A stretch of 64,000 nt of DNA from Paenibacillus algicola (lineage in GTDB: Bacteria; Bacillota; Bacilli; Paenibacillales; Paenibacillaceae), in NCBI RefSeq assembly GCF_005577435.1, contig NZ_CP040396.1, positions 2,042,501 to 2,106,500 of the forward strand. Reading direction: 5' to 3'. The notes beneath the pieces are model-generated. The model made no database searches, was not told where the DNA came from, and saw nothing but the letters and a program-made list of their open reading frames with translations. The translations under genes were made by a program, and so were the position numbers. Of this stretch, positions 43,124 through 53,234 are shown one piece after another. The first letter of the stretch is position 1. The number at the start of each line of letters is the position of its first letter.

Positions 43124-44105
43124 TATACTGCCGCTGATCCAGAATGAGACGATCAAGGTCATCAAGAAAAAGCGTTTTTACGTTATTCTTCTCGTCATCC
43201 TGATCCTAGTGCCCATGTTCACGTATGCCCAGGTCAAGTCCGCAGAGCGAAACAAAGGGAAATTTAACGACGACTGGCGATTAGAGCTGCAGCAGAGCAT
43301 TATTGATAATCAGAATTCCTTGGGAAGTGACCGTATTCCCGAAGAATATAAAAAATACCGGCAAATTTATATTCAGCAAATGCAGTACTATCTGGATCAG
43401 GATGTAAATCCCAATCAGCCGACAGGCGTAAACTTTACGAGGGAATTTATGAACAATGCGGTTTCACTGTTTATTCCCCTGCTCATTATGGCTGTCGCTT
43501 CAGATCTGGTGTCTGGAGAACGAACAACAGGCACGATCAAGATGCTGCTGACCCGCCCGGTCAAGCGCTGGAAGATTCTGCTCAGCAAGATGATCACGCT
43601 TATATTGTTCGTCTCGCTCATCATTTTGGCCACTTATATCCTTGCATACGGCATATCCGGACTTGCCTTCGGCTATAAAGGCCTGCAGCTGCCCGTATTT
43701 ACCGGCTTTAAGATTACAGGTACAGAGGTAGATCTATCCTCCGTACATGCGATTCCACAGTGGCAATATATTCTAATGCAGGGTGGCCTGACCTGGTTTG
43801 TGAGTGTATGTGTCGCTTTACTCGCCTTTATGGTTTCTGTGCTGGTGCGGAGCACAGCCGCCAGCATCGTCGTGATGATGGCTGCGCTGATCTCTGGTAC
43901 AATTTTGACGAATATGGCATCAGCCTGGACAAGCGCCAAATATTTGTTTATGGTGAACCTGAATCTTCCAGGATATCTGGAAGGCAGATTGCCTCCAATT
44001 GAGGGCATGACACTGAATTTTTCACTGGCTGTGCTGGCGGTTTGGGGTCTTGCCGCGGTGATCATTTCATTCACCGTCTTTACGAGAAGGGATATTTTGA
44101 ATTAA
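43116..44105 (+). CDS. ABC-2 type transporter permease
   Basis: A 329-aa membrane protein. The first membrane segment follows the basic sequence IKKKRF (FYVILLVILILVPMFTYA). A large external loop of about 95 residues is rich in N and Q. At least five further helices follow, with the conserved cytoplasmic stretch SGERTTGTIKMLLTRPVKRW typical of ABC-2 permeases. The TTG at 43116 is preferred over GTG 43107, because CGGAGGG ends at 43107. It overlaps the ATPase gene by 8 bp. Confidence 0.85.
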   Translation: MNNILPLIQNETIKVIKKKRFYVILLVILILVPMFTYAQVKSAERNKGKFNDDWRLELQQSIIDNQNSLGSDRIPEEYKKYRQIYIQQMQYYLDQDVNPNQPTGVNFTREFMNNAVSLFIPLLIMAVASDLVSGERTTGTIKMLLTRPVKRWKILLSKMITLILFVSLIILATYILAYGISGLAFGYKGLQLPVFTGFKITGTEVDLSSVHAIPQWQYILMQGGLTWFVSVCVALLAFMVSVLVRSTAASIVVMMAALISGTILTNMASAWTSAKYLFMVNLNLPGYLEGRLPPIEGMTLNFSLAVLAVWGLAAVIISFTVFTRRDILN

Positions 44106-44131
44106 AATGTACAAAGTATAAAAACATTTGT

Positions 44132-44160
44132 TTGCATTTTAAGCCAAACCACCTTATATT
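44132..44160 (+). promoter_or_regulatory. SigA promoter of parE-parC
   Basis: TTGCAT (44132-44137), 17-bp spacer, TATATT (44155-44160). It lies 39 bp upstream of the parE start and its AAGGAGGAG site. Confidence 0.75.
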
Positions 44161-44198
44161 GTGTCAAGGTTAAGCGAAGAAAAGAAGGAGGAGCATGA

Positions 44199-46175
44199 AT
44201 GGTCGAACAGATCGATGGGTTTGCAGAGTCATCACAGAGCGGCCAGGGCCGCCCGGGATACGATGCTGACGACATTCAAGTGCTCGAAGGCCTCGTTGCA
44301 GTACGCAAGCGGCCAGGCATGTACATAGGCAGCACAAGTTCATCCGGACTGCACCATCTCGTATGGGAAATCGTGGATAATGCAGTCGATGAGCACCTGG
44401 CGAAGTACTGCACGAGAATTGAAATCCAATTGCACAAGGACCAGTCCATTACCGTCATAGACAATGGCAGGGGCATTCCAACCGGAATGCACAAGACCGG
44501 GATCCCGACACCACAGGTCGTGTTTACGATCCTGCATGCCGGCGGCAAATTCGGCGGCGGCGGATACAAGAAGTCCGGGGGTCTTCATGGTGTCGGTGCT
44601 TCCGTAACGAATGCGCTGTCAGAATGGCTGGAGGTCGAGATTTTCCGTGACGGCAAAATTCATCGTCAGCGTTTTGAATACTGGCAGGACAAGAAGGGCC
44701 GTGAGCATGTAGGCGAGCCGGTGACCGGCCTTGAAGTGACGGGCAATACGAATAAGACCGGAACCAAGGTAACCTTTAAGCCGGACGCCCGGGTCTTTGC
44801 TTCGGGCATCCATTTGAACTATGACACGCTGGCTGAACGTCTGCAGGAAATTGCCTTCCTGAACTCCGGACTGCGAATTGTGCTGAAGGATGAGCGCAGC
44901 GGGAATCAGGATGAATTTTTTTACGAAGGCGGGGCAAGCCAGTTTGTCGCTTTCCTGAACGAAGGGAAGGATGTACTGCATGATGTCATTCATTTCTCTG
45001 CGGAGAAAGAAGACATCGAGGTCGAAATTGCGATGCAATATAACGCCGGCTATACCGAGACGCTGGCATCTTTCGTAAACTCAATCCCGACCCGGGGCGG
45101 AGGCACGCATGAGACCGGCTTCAAGACTGCGTATACCCGGGCCATGAACGAGTACGCCCGCAAGAACCAGCTCTTGAAGGAGAAGGATAAGAATCTGGAG
45201 GGCGGCGACCTGCGTGAAGGCATGATGGCGATTATTAGCGTCAAAATGTCCGAGGTCGAGTTCGTTGGACAAACGAAGGATCAGCTGGGAAGTGCTTCTG
45301 CCCGGAGTGCGGTAGAGAGCATTGTCACTGACAAAATGCAGATCTTCCTGGAAGAGAATCCGCAGATTGCCCAGACCCTCCTGAAGAAAGCCATACAGGC
45401 GTCTAAAGCCCGGGAGGCGGCTCGGAAGGCCAGAGACGAAATGCGTACCGGGAAGAAGCGCAGCGAAAGCTCCAATCTGGGCGGCAAGCTTTCTCCTGCC
45501 CAGTCCAAGGACTTCACCAAGACAGAGCTGTTTATTGTCGAAGGCGATTCCGCGGGCGGTTCGGCGAAGCAGGGACGGGACTCCAAGCTGCAGGCGATTC
45601 TACCGCTCAAGGGCAAACCGATGAACCCGGAGAAATCCAAGCTTGCAGACATTCTGAAGAATGAAGAATACCGTGCTATTGTTGCAGCGATCGGCGCCGG
45701 GATCGGCAATGAATTCTCGGCAGGCGACAGCAATTATTCCAAAATTATTATCATGACTGATGCGGACACGGACGGCGCCCACATCCAGGTGCTGCTGCTG
45801 ACCTTCTTTTATCGCTACATGAAGCCGCTGATTGACGCCGGGCGCGTCTATATTGCCCAGCCGCCGCTTTACAAGATTTCGAGCAAATCCGGCAAGCTGG
45901 AAACGGTAAGATATGCATGGAATGAAGCCCAGCTCGCAAACTATTTAAAGCAGTTCAAGACCTACGAGCTTCAGCGGTACAAGGGTCTTGGGGAAATGAA
46001 TCCGGAGCAGCTGTGGGAAACGACCATGAATCCGGAATCCAGAACGCTGCTGCAGGTTCAGATTGAGGATGCTGCCAAGGCGGAGCGCCGGGTATCCACG
46101 CTGATGGGCGATAAGGTTGACCCGCGTAAGCGCTGGATCGTGGATAATGTCAACTTCGCAGAGTTTGAGGAATAG
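44199..46175 (+). CDS. parE: DNA topoisomerase IV subunit B
   Basis: A 658-aa GHKL ATPase subunit of topoisomerase IV, which decatenates daughter chromosomes. Visible: [31 protein letters not shown] (catalytic Glu), [10 protein letters not shown], the ATP lid [20 protein letters not shown], and the toprim domain with [14 protein letters not shown] and [10 protein letters not shown]. The [11 protein letters not shown] form, the length and the adjacent parC distinguish it from GyrB. A second start ATG out of frame at 44195 was rejected; AAGGAGGAG is 5 bp before 44199. Confidence 0.93.
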   Translation: MVEQIDGFAESSQSGQGRPGYDADDIQVLEGLVAVRKRPGMYIGSTSSSGLHHLVWEIVDNAVDEHLAKYCTRIEIQLHKDQSITVIDNGRGIPTGMHKTGIPTPQVVFTILHAGGKFGGGGYKKSGGLHGVGASVTNALSEWLEVEIFRDGKIHRQRFEYWQDKKGREHVGEPVTGLEVTGNTNKTGTKVTFKPDARVFASGIHLNYDTLAERLQEIAFLNSGLRIVLKDERSGNQDEFFYEGGASQFVAFLNEGKDVLHDVIHFSAEKEDIEVEIAMQYNAGYTETLASFVNSIPTRGGGTHETGFKTAYTRAMNEYARKNQLLKEKDKNLEGGDLREGMMAIISVKMSEVEFVGQTKDQLGSASARSAVESIVTDKMQIFLEENPQIAQTLLKKAIQASKAREAARKARDEMRTGKKRSESSNLGGKLSPAQSKDFTKTELFIVEGDSAGGSAKQGRDSKLQAILPLKGKPMNPEKSKLADILKNEEYRAIVAAIGAGIGNEFSAGDSNYSKIIIMTDADTDGAHIQVLLLTFFYRYMKPLIDAGRVYIAQPPLYKISSKSGKLETVRYAWNEAQLANYLKQFKTYELQRYKGLGEMNPEQLWETTMNPESRTLLQVQIEDAAKAERRVSTLMGDKVDPRKRWIVDNVNFAEFEE

Positions 46176-46186
46176 AAGGTGAAGCC

Positions 46187-48643
46187 ATGAGTTTATCAGA
46201 ACAGTTTTTGCCGGCATTTCTGGAAGAGGTCGTCGGCGACCGCTTCGGCCGGTATTCCAAATATATAATTCAGGATCGTGCCATTCCCGATGTTCGTGAC
46301 GGCCTAAAGCCCGTGCAGCGCCGGATTCTTTACGCCATGTACGATTCCGGCAACACGCCGGACAAGCCATATCGTAAATCCGCCAAGACGGTTGGGGACG
46401 TTATGGGTAATTATCATCCTCACGGGGATTCCTCGATTTATGAGGGGATGGTGCGGATGGCGCAGCCCTGGAAGATGGGGCATGTGCTTGTCGACGGTCA
46501 CGGCAACTGGGGCTCTCAGGATGATGATCCTGCGGCTGCCATGCGTTACACGGAAGCCCGCCTGTCTCCGATTGCCATGGAGCTGCTGCGGGATATTGAG
46601 AAGCGTACGGTGCTGTTTAAGGACAACTTCGATAACACTGCCAAGGAGCCTGTCGTGCTTCCTTCGCGGTACCCGAATTTGCTGGTCAACGGAACCAGCG
46701 GCATTTCCGCCGGCTTCGCGACAGAGATTCCGCCGCATAATCTGCGGGAGGTCATCGATGCTTGTATTGCCTTGATGCAGAAGCCGGAGATTGAGCTGAG
46801 CGAGATTATGACCTTTATTAAAGGACCGGATTTCCCGACAGGCGGAATTATCATGGGACAATCGGGCATTGAGGACGCATACCAGACCGGGAAAGGCCGG
46901 GTATATCTTCGTTCCCTTACCGAGATTGAATCACTTCGCGGCGGGAAGCAGCAGATTGTAATTAAGGAGATCCCATTTCAGGTTGTAAAAGCAAGACTCG
47001 TCACTGCAATGGAGAACATCCGTCTGGAGAAAAAGGTTGAGGGGATCGCCGAGGTTCGTGATGAGAGCGGCCGGGAAGGCCTGCGTATTGTTGTCGAGCT
47101 GAAAAAGGATGCCGATGCGAACGGAATCCTTGCCTATTTGCTGAAGAAAACAGATCTGCAGGTCAATTACAATTTCAACATGGTCGCCATTGTGAACAAA
47201 GCTCCGCAGCAGCTTGGTTTGAAAGACATGCTGCAGGCTTATATTGATCATCAGCGCGAGGTCGTCACACACCGGACTCAATTCGAGCTGGAAAAGGCCG
47301 AGGACCGCTCTCATGTACTGGAGGGTCTGGTCAAGGCACTGAACATTCTGGATGAGGTCATTGCAGCGATCAAGGCTTCGAAGAATCGTCAGGATGCACA
47401 GAACAATCTGCAGTGGATGTTCGGCTTCACCGAGCGTCAGGCGGATTCCATTCTAACGCTGCAGCTGTACCGATTGACGAATCTGGAAATACACTCGCTG
47501 CAGAAGGAGCTTGATGAGCTCGAGAAGAAGATTGACACGCTCCGCGGAATTCTGAACAGTGATAAGAAGCTGATCCAGGTCATTCGCAAGGAATTGATGG
47601 AGATTCGCGAGAAGTACGGAATCGAGCGTCGTGCCAAAATTCAAGAAGAGGTTGAAGAGATCAAGGTAAACCTGGAGGTCATGGTCGCGGCAGAGGATGT
47701 GCTGGTTACGCTGTCCAAGGATGGCTACGTCAAGCGGACAAGCCGTATGTCCTTCACCCGCTCTGGCGGTGAGCTGGACAGCTCCGGCGTGAAAGAGGGC
47801 GATTACATCACCCGCGTGCTGGAGGTGAATACCCTTCAGAATCTGCTTATATTTACGCAGCGGGGTCAATACTTTGTCTTGCCGGTGCATCAGATTCCCG
47901 AGTACAAGTGGAAGGAAGCCGGGACCGCCATCGTCAACGTCATTCAGCTGGCAAAAGAGGATCAGATTGTATCGGTTATTCCGATTTCCAGCTTTGAAGA
48001 GGCCCGTCAGAGCCTCGTCTTCGTCACCGCGAAGGGTCAAGTTAAGCGTTCGGAGCTTAAGGATTATGAGACCAAACGCTCTGGTGCCGTAGCAGCCGTC
48101 AAGCTGGGAGCAGAGGACAAGGTCATTTCCGTCAGCATGAGCCAGGGTAATCAGGATCTGGTCCTGATTACAGCTGCCGGCATGAGCATTCGCTTTCAGG
48201 AATCCGAGGTGAACCCGATGGGACGTGTATCGGGGGGCGTTAAAGGCATCCAGCTTCGTGAAGATGATCAGGTTATCGCCGCTCTATGGGTTACTGAGGA
48301 TGAGGGTGAAATTTTCGTGATTAGTGATCTGGGCTATGGCAAACGCTCGCTGCTGGCTGATTATCTTGCCCAGAGTCGGGGAGGCAAAGGCATTGTGACC
48401 TTTGAATTCAAGGAGGGCAAGAGAGTAAAACCGAACGGAAGCCGGCTCATTGGCGCTTATTACTGTAAAGAGCCGTTGTCCTTGACTGCATATGCCCAGG
48501 ACAACAGCTTGTATCATTTCAGTACCGAGCAGGCACCCATTGGAGATCGGAAATCCATTGGCAAGCTGCTGGCGGATGTCGGCCGCAAAGGCGAGCTGAA
48601 GGACATCATTCAGCAGCCTGTATTTAAAACGCCAGGCATGTAA
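46187..48643 (+). CDS. parC: DNA topoisomerase IV subunit A
   Basis: An 818-aa DNA-cleaving subunit. The catalytic tyrosine is Tyr121 (MRYTEARLS). The quinolone-resistance region [14 protein letters not shown] (77-90) retains Ser82 and Glu86, the residues equivalent to E. coli ParC Ser80 and Glu84, so it is wild type there. The winged-helix and coiled-coil domains are followed by a beta-propeller C-terminal domain (about residues 500-800) with GYVKRTSRM and [12 protein letters not shown] repeats. It starts 11 bp after parE. Confidence 0.93.
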   Translation: MSLSEQFLPAFLEEVVGDRFGRYSKYIIQDRAIPDVRDGLKPVQRRILYAMYDSGNTPDKPYRKSAKTVGDVMGNYHPHGDSSIYEGMVRMAQPWKMGHVLVDGHGNWGSQDDDPAAAMRYTEARLSPIAMELLRDIEKRTVLFKDNFDNTAKEPVVLPSRYPNLLVNGTSGISAGFATEIPPHNLREVIDACIALMQKPEIELSEIMTFIKGPDFPTGGIIMGQSGIEDAYQTGKGRVYLRSLTEIESLRGGKQQIVIKEIPFQVVKARLVTAMENIRLEKKVEGIAEVRDESGREGLRIVVELKKDADANGILAYLLKKTDLQVNYNFNMVAIVNKAPQQLGLKDMLQAYIDHQREVVTHRTQFELEKAEDRSHVLEGLVKALNILDEVIAAIKASKNRQDAQNNLQWMFGFTERQADSILTLQLYRLTNLEIHSLQKELDELEKKIDTLRGILNSDKKLIQVIRKELMEIREKYGIERRAKIQEEVEEIKVNLEVMVAAEDVLVTLSKDGYVKRTSRMSFTRSGGELDSSGVKEGDYITRVLEVNTLQNLLIFTQRGQYFVLPVHQIPEYKWKEAGTAIVNVIQLAKEDQIVSVIPISSFEEARQSLVFVTAKGQVKRSELKDYETKRSGAVAAVKLGAEDKVISVSMSQGNQDLVLITAAGMSIRFQESEVNPMGRVSGGVKGIQLREDDQVIAALWVTEDEGEIFVISDLGYGKRSLLADYLAQSRGGKGIVTFEFKEGKRVKPNGSRLIGAYYCKEPLSLTAYAQDNSLYHFSTEQAPIGDRKSIGKLLADVGRKGELKDIIQQPVFKTPGM

Positions 48644-48659
48644 TATGAAAGTATGCTTT

Positions 48660-48699
48660 AGCATCCGTTTCCCGGACCTTGGGGAGCGGATGCTTTTTT
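48660..48699 (+). terminator. Terminator after parC
   Basis: AGCATCCG (48660-48667) pairs with CGGATGCT (48687-48694), followed by six T. The 240 bp from here to the MarR gene show no credible gene. Confidence 0.88.
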
Positions 48700-48943
48700 A
48701 TGTGCAAGCCGTGCAGTGTCATGAATATGTCGAAACCAGGGCATGTCTGAAGCACCTTGTCGGGATGAGGCTGACGGCATTTGTCGCTTCCTTGGAAGTT
48801 TTATTTTTTATCATTTTCGGCAGGAATAAGCTTCCTGTGAGACGAAACTTAACGCTATAAACTACCGGAAAAAGGGCTGCCGGGTGCTTCATCGTTGAGG
48901 ATCCGGGGAACACATCACAAACTAGAAAGGGGAAGGTTTAACC

Positions 48944-49366
48944 ATGCATTCTCATGAATTTGCCAAGGTATGGTCCAGGATCGCTAAAGACTATAAGCTG
49001 CATATGGAGCAGGGCTTGGCTCCATCGCTCACGGAGGCACAGCTGACTGTGCTGGAGGTATTGGAGGAGCGGAGGCGAATGAAGCCCTCGGACTTCATCC
49101 CTTATCTGGCTACAAGTCCAGCTGCGGTCACCATGCTGCTGGATCGCATGGAGAAGAACCGACTCATTATTCGGGAGCGGGATGAGAGAGATCGCCGCAT
49201 TGTGTGGGTCAGCATTTCGACCATCGGACGTCAGGAGATGCAGCGCGGTATTCAGGTCAGAAATGAATATTTAAATCAGATGCTTAATCGCATCTCTTCC
49301 CATAATCAGCAGCTGCTGGTATATCTGCTAGGCAAGGTGGGCACAATGCCCCGCGAAGTTGGCTAG
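48944..49366 (+). CDS. MarR family transcriptional regulator
   Basis: A 140-aa winged helix-turn-helix protein: helix region LTEAQLTVLEVLEE, recognition helix TSPAAVTMLLDRMEKNRLI, and wing RERDERDRRIVWVSIS. The C-terminal helices form the dimer interface. It has no cysteine-based sensor motif. It is monocistronic, with GAAAGGGGAAGG upstream, so its targets cannot be deduced from the context. Confidence 0.88.
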   Translation: MHSHEFAKVWSRIAKDYKLHMEQGLAPSLTEAQLTVLEVLEERRRMKPSDFIPYLATSPAAVTMLLDRMEKNRLIIRERDERDRRIVWVSISTIGRQEMQRGIQVRNEYLNQMLNRISSHNQQLLVYLLGKVGTMPREVG

Positions 49367-49406
49367 CGGAGGGTTCTCCCGCTGAAATGACATGCTTAGC
49401 AGCAGC

Positions 49407-49434
49407 AAAAAGGAGCCTGATCATCTCAGGCTCC
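49407..49434 (-). terminator. Terminator of the minus-strand MutS2-like operon
   Basis: GGAGCCTGA (49412-49420) pairs perfectly with TCAGGCTCC (49426-49434), loop TCATC. On the minus strand it is followed by TTTTTGC. It also serves to separate the convergent marR gene. Confidence 0.85.
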
Positions 49435-49444
49435 AGCCGTACGT

Positions 49445-50185
49445 TTATGATGTGCTGCAATGCTGATCTACTGCGGAGGAAACCAAACTCTCCGGATACA
49501 GGCTCCAGGGGTAAGTTCCGGGTGGATTAGAGCGGAGCTGCACCTGCTCTTTACTGACGGGATGAGACAAGCTGACCAGCAGGGACCAGAGCGCTAGCTG
49601 CTGTCCCGGCTTGTTCTGCCGGCTGCCGTATTTCTGGTCTCCGTACAAGGGATGGCCGAGATGACTGAGCTGGACCCGGATCTGGTGGGGACGGCCGGTA
49701 TGCAGTTCTATGAGAAGCAGGCTGAAGCCATCCTGCTCTGCAAGTACTTTGTAATCCAGCACCGCCTCCTTGGCCCCTTCCGTTCCCTTCGGAACCACGG
49801 TAACGGTGTTGGTGCGGCTGTCCTTGCTGAGTGCATCCTGCAGGCGTCCCGAAGGACGGTGCAGGGTACCGTGCACCACAGCGGCATACAGCTTCTTGAA
49901 GCTGCGGCTGCGCACTGCATCCGACAGCCGCGACGCTGCTTTAGACGTCTTTGCGAACACCATCGCACCTCCCACGGGGCGGTCGAGACGATGGACCAGG
50001 CCAAGGTAGACATTGCCAGGCTTGTTGTAGCGCTCTTTGAGATCCTCTTTGAGCAAAGTGAGCATATCGGGATCACCGGAGGCATCCTCTTGCGACGGTA
50101 TGTTTACCGGCTTGATGACACCCAGCAGATGGTTGTCTTCGTACAGAACGGGAATGTCAGAGCCTTGCAAACGGGATGTGCTCAT
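49445..50185 (-). CDS. RluA-family pseudouridine synthase
   Basis: A 246-aa pseudouridine synthase with the catalytic Asp (about residue 68) in GLVHRLDRPVGG. Also visible: LHTGRPHQIRVQLSHLGHPLYGDQKYG, the typical RluA C-terminal motif. There is no S4 domain, unlike RluC and RluD. It modifies a uridine in rRNA or tRNA; the target site is unknown. ATG 50185 is chosen because GGGAG lies 8 bp upstream; the longer GTG frame at 50218 would overlap the methyltransferase gene by 31 bp. Confidence 0.87.
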   Translation of the reverse strand: MSTSRLQGSDIPVLYEDNHLLGVIKPVNIPSQEDASGDPDMLTLLKEDLKERYNKPGNVYLGLVHRLDRPVGGAMVFAKTSKAASRLSDAVRSRSFKKLYAAVVHGTLHRPSGRLQDALSKDSRTNTVTVVPKGTEGAKEAVLDYKVLAEQDGFSLLLIELHTGRPHQIRVQLSHLGHPLYGDQKYGSRQNKPGQQLALWSLLVSLSHPVSKEQVQLRSNPPGTYPWSLYPESLVSSAVDQHCSTS

Positions 50186-50187
50186 CC

Positions 50188-51054
50188 TCAGGACTCCCAA
50201 CGACCCAATATTCCGCACGGCAGGTTCAGCCCGGAATGGGTAATTGGCAGTCCAATTTCTCCGGCACTGATGGTTCCGCCATATTTATGCTGCATGGTCA
50301 TCGACAGCATATTTCGCAGTACGGTTGGAGAGATCCCGGTCGTATAGGAATTAATAAGCATGAACAGCGGCTGATCTGACACAATATCCATGCAGCTTGC
50401 AAGAAAAGGATATAAGCTTTCTTCGAGCTTCCACGTTTCGCCGCTAGGTCCTCGTCCATAGGAAGGAGGGTCCATAATAATCGCGTCATATTGATTGCCG
50501 CGACGCTTCTCCCGCTGTACGAATTTGAAGACGTCATCTGTAATATAGCGGATTGGCGAAGCAGCGAGGCCGGAGAGGGCGGCATTCTCCTTGGCCCACT
50601 GCACCATTCCCTTGGCAGCGTCCACATGCACAACCTCGGCACCGGCAGAAGCAGCAGCTACGGTCGCACCGCCTGTATAGGCAAACAGGTTCAGCACCCG
50701 AATCGGACGATTGGCACCGGCAATCTTATCCATCATCCAGCGCCAATTGGCGGCCTGCTCTGGAAATAGCCCGGTATGCTTAAAGCTCGTCGGCTTGATA
50801 TGAAATTTGAGTCGATCATATTGAATGGTCCAGCGTTCGGGAATCGCTTTTTTCATTTCCCAGCTGCCGCCGCCGGAGGAGCTGCGGTGGTAATGTCCGT
50901 GAACGTTTCTCCACAGACCGGTGTCCTGCTGCAGGGGCCAGATAATTTGCGGATCCGGGCGGCGCAGCAGAACCTCTCCCCAGCGCTCCAGCTTCTCACC
51001 GCCACCGGTGTCAATTACTTCATAGTCTTTCCAGTCATTTGCTACATACATCAT
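50188..51054 (-). CDS. Class I SAM-dependent methyltransferase (RlmI/RlmK-like)
   Basis: A protein of about 288 aa. The SAM-binding motif I is RVLNLFAYTGGATVAAASAG; motif IV is IIMDPPSYGRG, the DPPSY form of the RlmI-like 23S rRNA cytosine methyltransferases and related enzymes. The N-terminal part contains GGGEKLERWGEVLLRRPDPQ. An RNA target is likely because a pseudouridine synthase is next in the operon, but this is inference. The start is uncertain: ATG 51054 has GAAGGATGG upstream and begins the conserved region, while ATG 51177 in an ATGA overlap with the MutS2-like gene would add 41 residues. Confidence 0.8.
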   Translation of the reverse strand: MMYVANDWKDYEVIDTGGGEKLERWGEVLLRRPDPQIIWPLQQDTGLWRNVHGHYHRSSSGGGSWEMKKAIPERWTIQYDRLKFHIKPTSFKHTGLFPEQAANWRWMMDKIAGANRPIRVLNLFAYTGGATVAAASAGAEVVHVDAAKGMVQWAKENAALSGLAASPIRYITDDVFKFVQREKRRGNQYDAIIMDPPSYGRGPSGETWKLEESLYPFLASCMDIVSDQPLFMLINSYTTGISPTVLRNMLSMTMQHKYGGTISAGEIGLPITHSGLNLPCGILGRWES

Positions 51055-51173
51055 GTAAATACCATCCTTCAACAAGTCATTTAGTCTATATTGTACAACA
51101 ATTTGTGAAAAGGATGCTAATCCTTCATTACGCTCCAATAGAATCGGCAATCCATCCAAGAGTAAGTGATGGC

Positions 51174-53129
51174 TCATCCTTCATCCGGCTTCATCTCGAT
51201 ACTTAAGCCCTCGACATGCTTGCGCTGCAGCAGCCTGCGCTTCTTTCGATTCTCCTTGCTGTCAAACACAATGCTCATGTCATACTGCTCCGGATAGAGC
51301 TCGGCTGCCTCAATATGCAGCTTTAGCCGTTTGTGATTGATTCTTAGTTTCGAGTCCCGAACCTGGACTCCAACCCTGCCCCGCTTATCCTCCACAGCAT
51401 AAACAATGCCAATCGCATTCAGATATGAGATCCATACCGCATCGCCGACCTGAAATGGAGACCTGCTTTTCTGTACTTTTAAAGCAGGAGCATCCTCCTG
51501 GGGCTCTTCAGAAGAAGACGGAGGCTCAGCATCACTTTCGGCTTCCACGATCTCTTCTTCACGGCCGTCTTCAGATGATGGCGTACCGATAGGATGTACC
51601 TGATGGCTGCTGCGAAGTTCAAGCGATCTGGTAATAATGTCCTTCGAGATGCCAAGCCGGGCCGCTATGATTAGTGCATAGCTTTCTCCGGCTTCGCCAA
51701 TGCGCAGCCTGTACGTTGGAGCGAGTGTATGGAGATCAAATTCCATTCGTGCGTTCTGAAAGCCGTGCGTATTTGCGGCAAAATGCTTAAGCTCATTAAA
51801 ATGAGTAGTCGCCATAATAATACAGCGTCGTCGATGAAGCTCTTCTAATATCGCGATGGACAACCCGATGCCTTCTCCAGGATCGGTTCCGGAAGCCATT
51901 TCATCTAGCAGAATCAAAGAACGATGATCTGCCGAGTCGAGGATCCGCTTCATCTGTGCCAAATGGGCAGAAAAGGTGCTCAGTGCATGCTCCAGGCTCT
52001 GTCCGTCTCCAATGTCTACAAAAATTTCACGAAATATACTGCACATACTGCCTTCATCAGCAGGGATGAATAAACCGGATTGAGCCATTAATGTGACGAG
52101 GCCGACCGTTTTGAGTGTCATCGTCTTGCCGCCGGTATTGGGTCCGGTAATGATGAGAGCGCGGCAGGTGCCACCCATTTCAACATCTAACGGAATCATA
52201 CTGTTATGAAGCAAGGGGTGACGAACTTGGCGTAAGGAGATCACGCCCTCATCATTTAGCTTTACGGGTTGACCTCCGATTGACAATCCGTATTTACCGC
52301 GGGCCAGGATATAATCGTATTGTCCGACCGCCTCTGCATTGTGAGCCAGCTCCGTCAGATGCGCTTCTGCTTTGGCGGTCAATAGACTTAATATTATATT
52401 TTCCTCTCTAGCTTCATCCGCTTGCAGCAAGCTAAGCTCCCCGCTGAGCGCCGCGGCATCGGCCGGCTCGATGTACACGGTCTGTCCGCTGGCTGATTCA
52501 TCCATAACGACACCCGGGATCAGGCGGCGATGCTCTTTTTTGACCGGAATGACGTATTTACCATTTCTTTGACTGACGAGGCTTTCCTGGAGGAGCTCCC
52601 GGTGCTTAAGTAAGAGAGAACTGAGCTTTCGCTTTAGTTTATCTTCGGTAAGCAGAAGCTTTTTACGAATCTTGGACAGCTCCTTGCTGGCGTGATCCTG
52701 GATACGTCCGGCATAAATACATCGCTCAATTTCCATGAGCAGCCCAGGCAGCTCCGACATGGATGCGGCATAGGAGCTGATCACCGGCGCAATTCCGCGC
52801 TTTGTCTCCATGTACCGAAGCAGCTGCTTGACGCTTCTGAGAAACTGCTGCAGCTGCATCCAGTCTCCTTCTTGCAAAATGTATCCTGTGCCTAGCAGCT
52901 GTAAAATCTGTTCCATTCCTTCCATAGCCGGCAGCGGTACGCTGGCCCCGGACTTGAGCAGAGCAGCGGCTTCTTCGGTTTCCTCCATGACATTCTTTGC
53001 TGCCCGAAGGTTTTGCTGGGGTGACATTGCCGTTACATATTGTGCACCGCGATAAGATTGAGCGTAACGCAGAACTTCTTCCTTCATCTGTTCGTATTGC
53101 AGGGCTTGATTGGTGGTGATTGTCATCAT
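51174..53129 (-). CDS. MutS2-like ATPase lacking the Smr nuclease domain
   Basis: A 651-aa MutS-superfamily ATPase. N-terminal core and clamp helices (about residues 1-300) precede the ATPase domain with Walker A GPNTGGKT (329-336), Walker B LILLDEMASGTDP and the His loop TTHFNELKHFA. An acidic, S/E/P-rich insert (about 530-560) is followed by a KOW-like stretch (SPFQVGDAVWISYLNAIGIVY). It then ends with a basic tail. Canonical MutS2 is about 785 aa and ends in an Smr domain of about 80 residues; none is present. MutS2 acts on recombination intermediates or on stalled, collided ribosomes. The ATG follows AAGGAGG. Confidence 0.87.
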   Translation of the reverse strand: MMTITTNQALQYEQMKEEVLRYAQSYRGAQYVTAMSPQQNLRAAKNVMEETEEAAALLKSGASVPLPAMEGMEQILQLLGTGYILQEGDWMQLQQFLRSVKQLLRYMETKRGIAPVISSYAASMSELPGLLMEIERCIYAGRIQDHASKELSKIRKKLLLTEDKLKRKLSSLLLKHRELLQESLVSQRNGKYVIPVKKEHRRLIPGVVMDESASGQTVYIEPADAAALSGELSLLQADEAREENIILSLLTAKAEAHLTELAHNAEAVGQYDYILARGKYGLSIGGQPVKLNDEGVISLRQVRHPLLHNSMIPLDVEMGGTCRALIITGPNTGGKTMTLKTVGLVTLMAQSGLFIPADEGSMCSIFREIFVDIGDGQSLEHALSTFSAHLAQMKRILDSADHRSLILLDEMASGTDPGEGIGLSIAILEELHRRRCIIMATTHFNELKHFAANTHGFQNARMEFDLHTLAPTYRLRIGEAGESYALIIAARLGISKDIITRSLELRSSHQVHPIGTPSSEDGREEEIVEAESDAEPPSSSEEPQEDAPALKVQKSRSPFQVGDAVWISYLNAIGIVYAVEDKRGRVGVQVRDSKLRINHKRLKLHIEAAELYPEQYDMSIVFDSKENRKKRRLLQRKHVEGLSIEMKPDEG

Positions 53130-53160
53130 AGATCCTCCTTAATTTAATCATTGAGCTAGT

Positions 53161-53234
53161 CTTAACCGATATTTAGACAACAAAAAAAGGGCAGAGAAAT
53201 GAACAAAGGTTCATTTTCTGCCCTCTCGGTTAAG
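53161..53234 (-). promoter_or_regulatory. Nested hairpin and terminator in the leader of the MutS2-like operon
   Basis: An outer 9-bp perfect stem CTTAACCGA / TCGGTTAAG (53161-53169 with 53226-53234) encloses a hairpin of 53189-53204 with 53209-53223. On the minus strand the inner hairpin is followed by seven T (53188-53182), so it is an intrinsic terminator, 50 bp upstream of the MutS2-like start. The outer stem pairs across the terminator. This may be an attenuator. Confidence 0.6.

Noticed and set aside
44199..48643. gyrB-gyrA
   Set aside because: ParE-type [17 protein letters not shown], protein lengths, and position away from dnaA/recF identify topoisomerase IV instead of gyrase.
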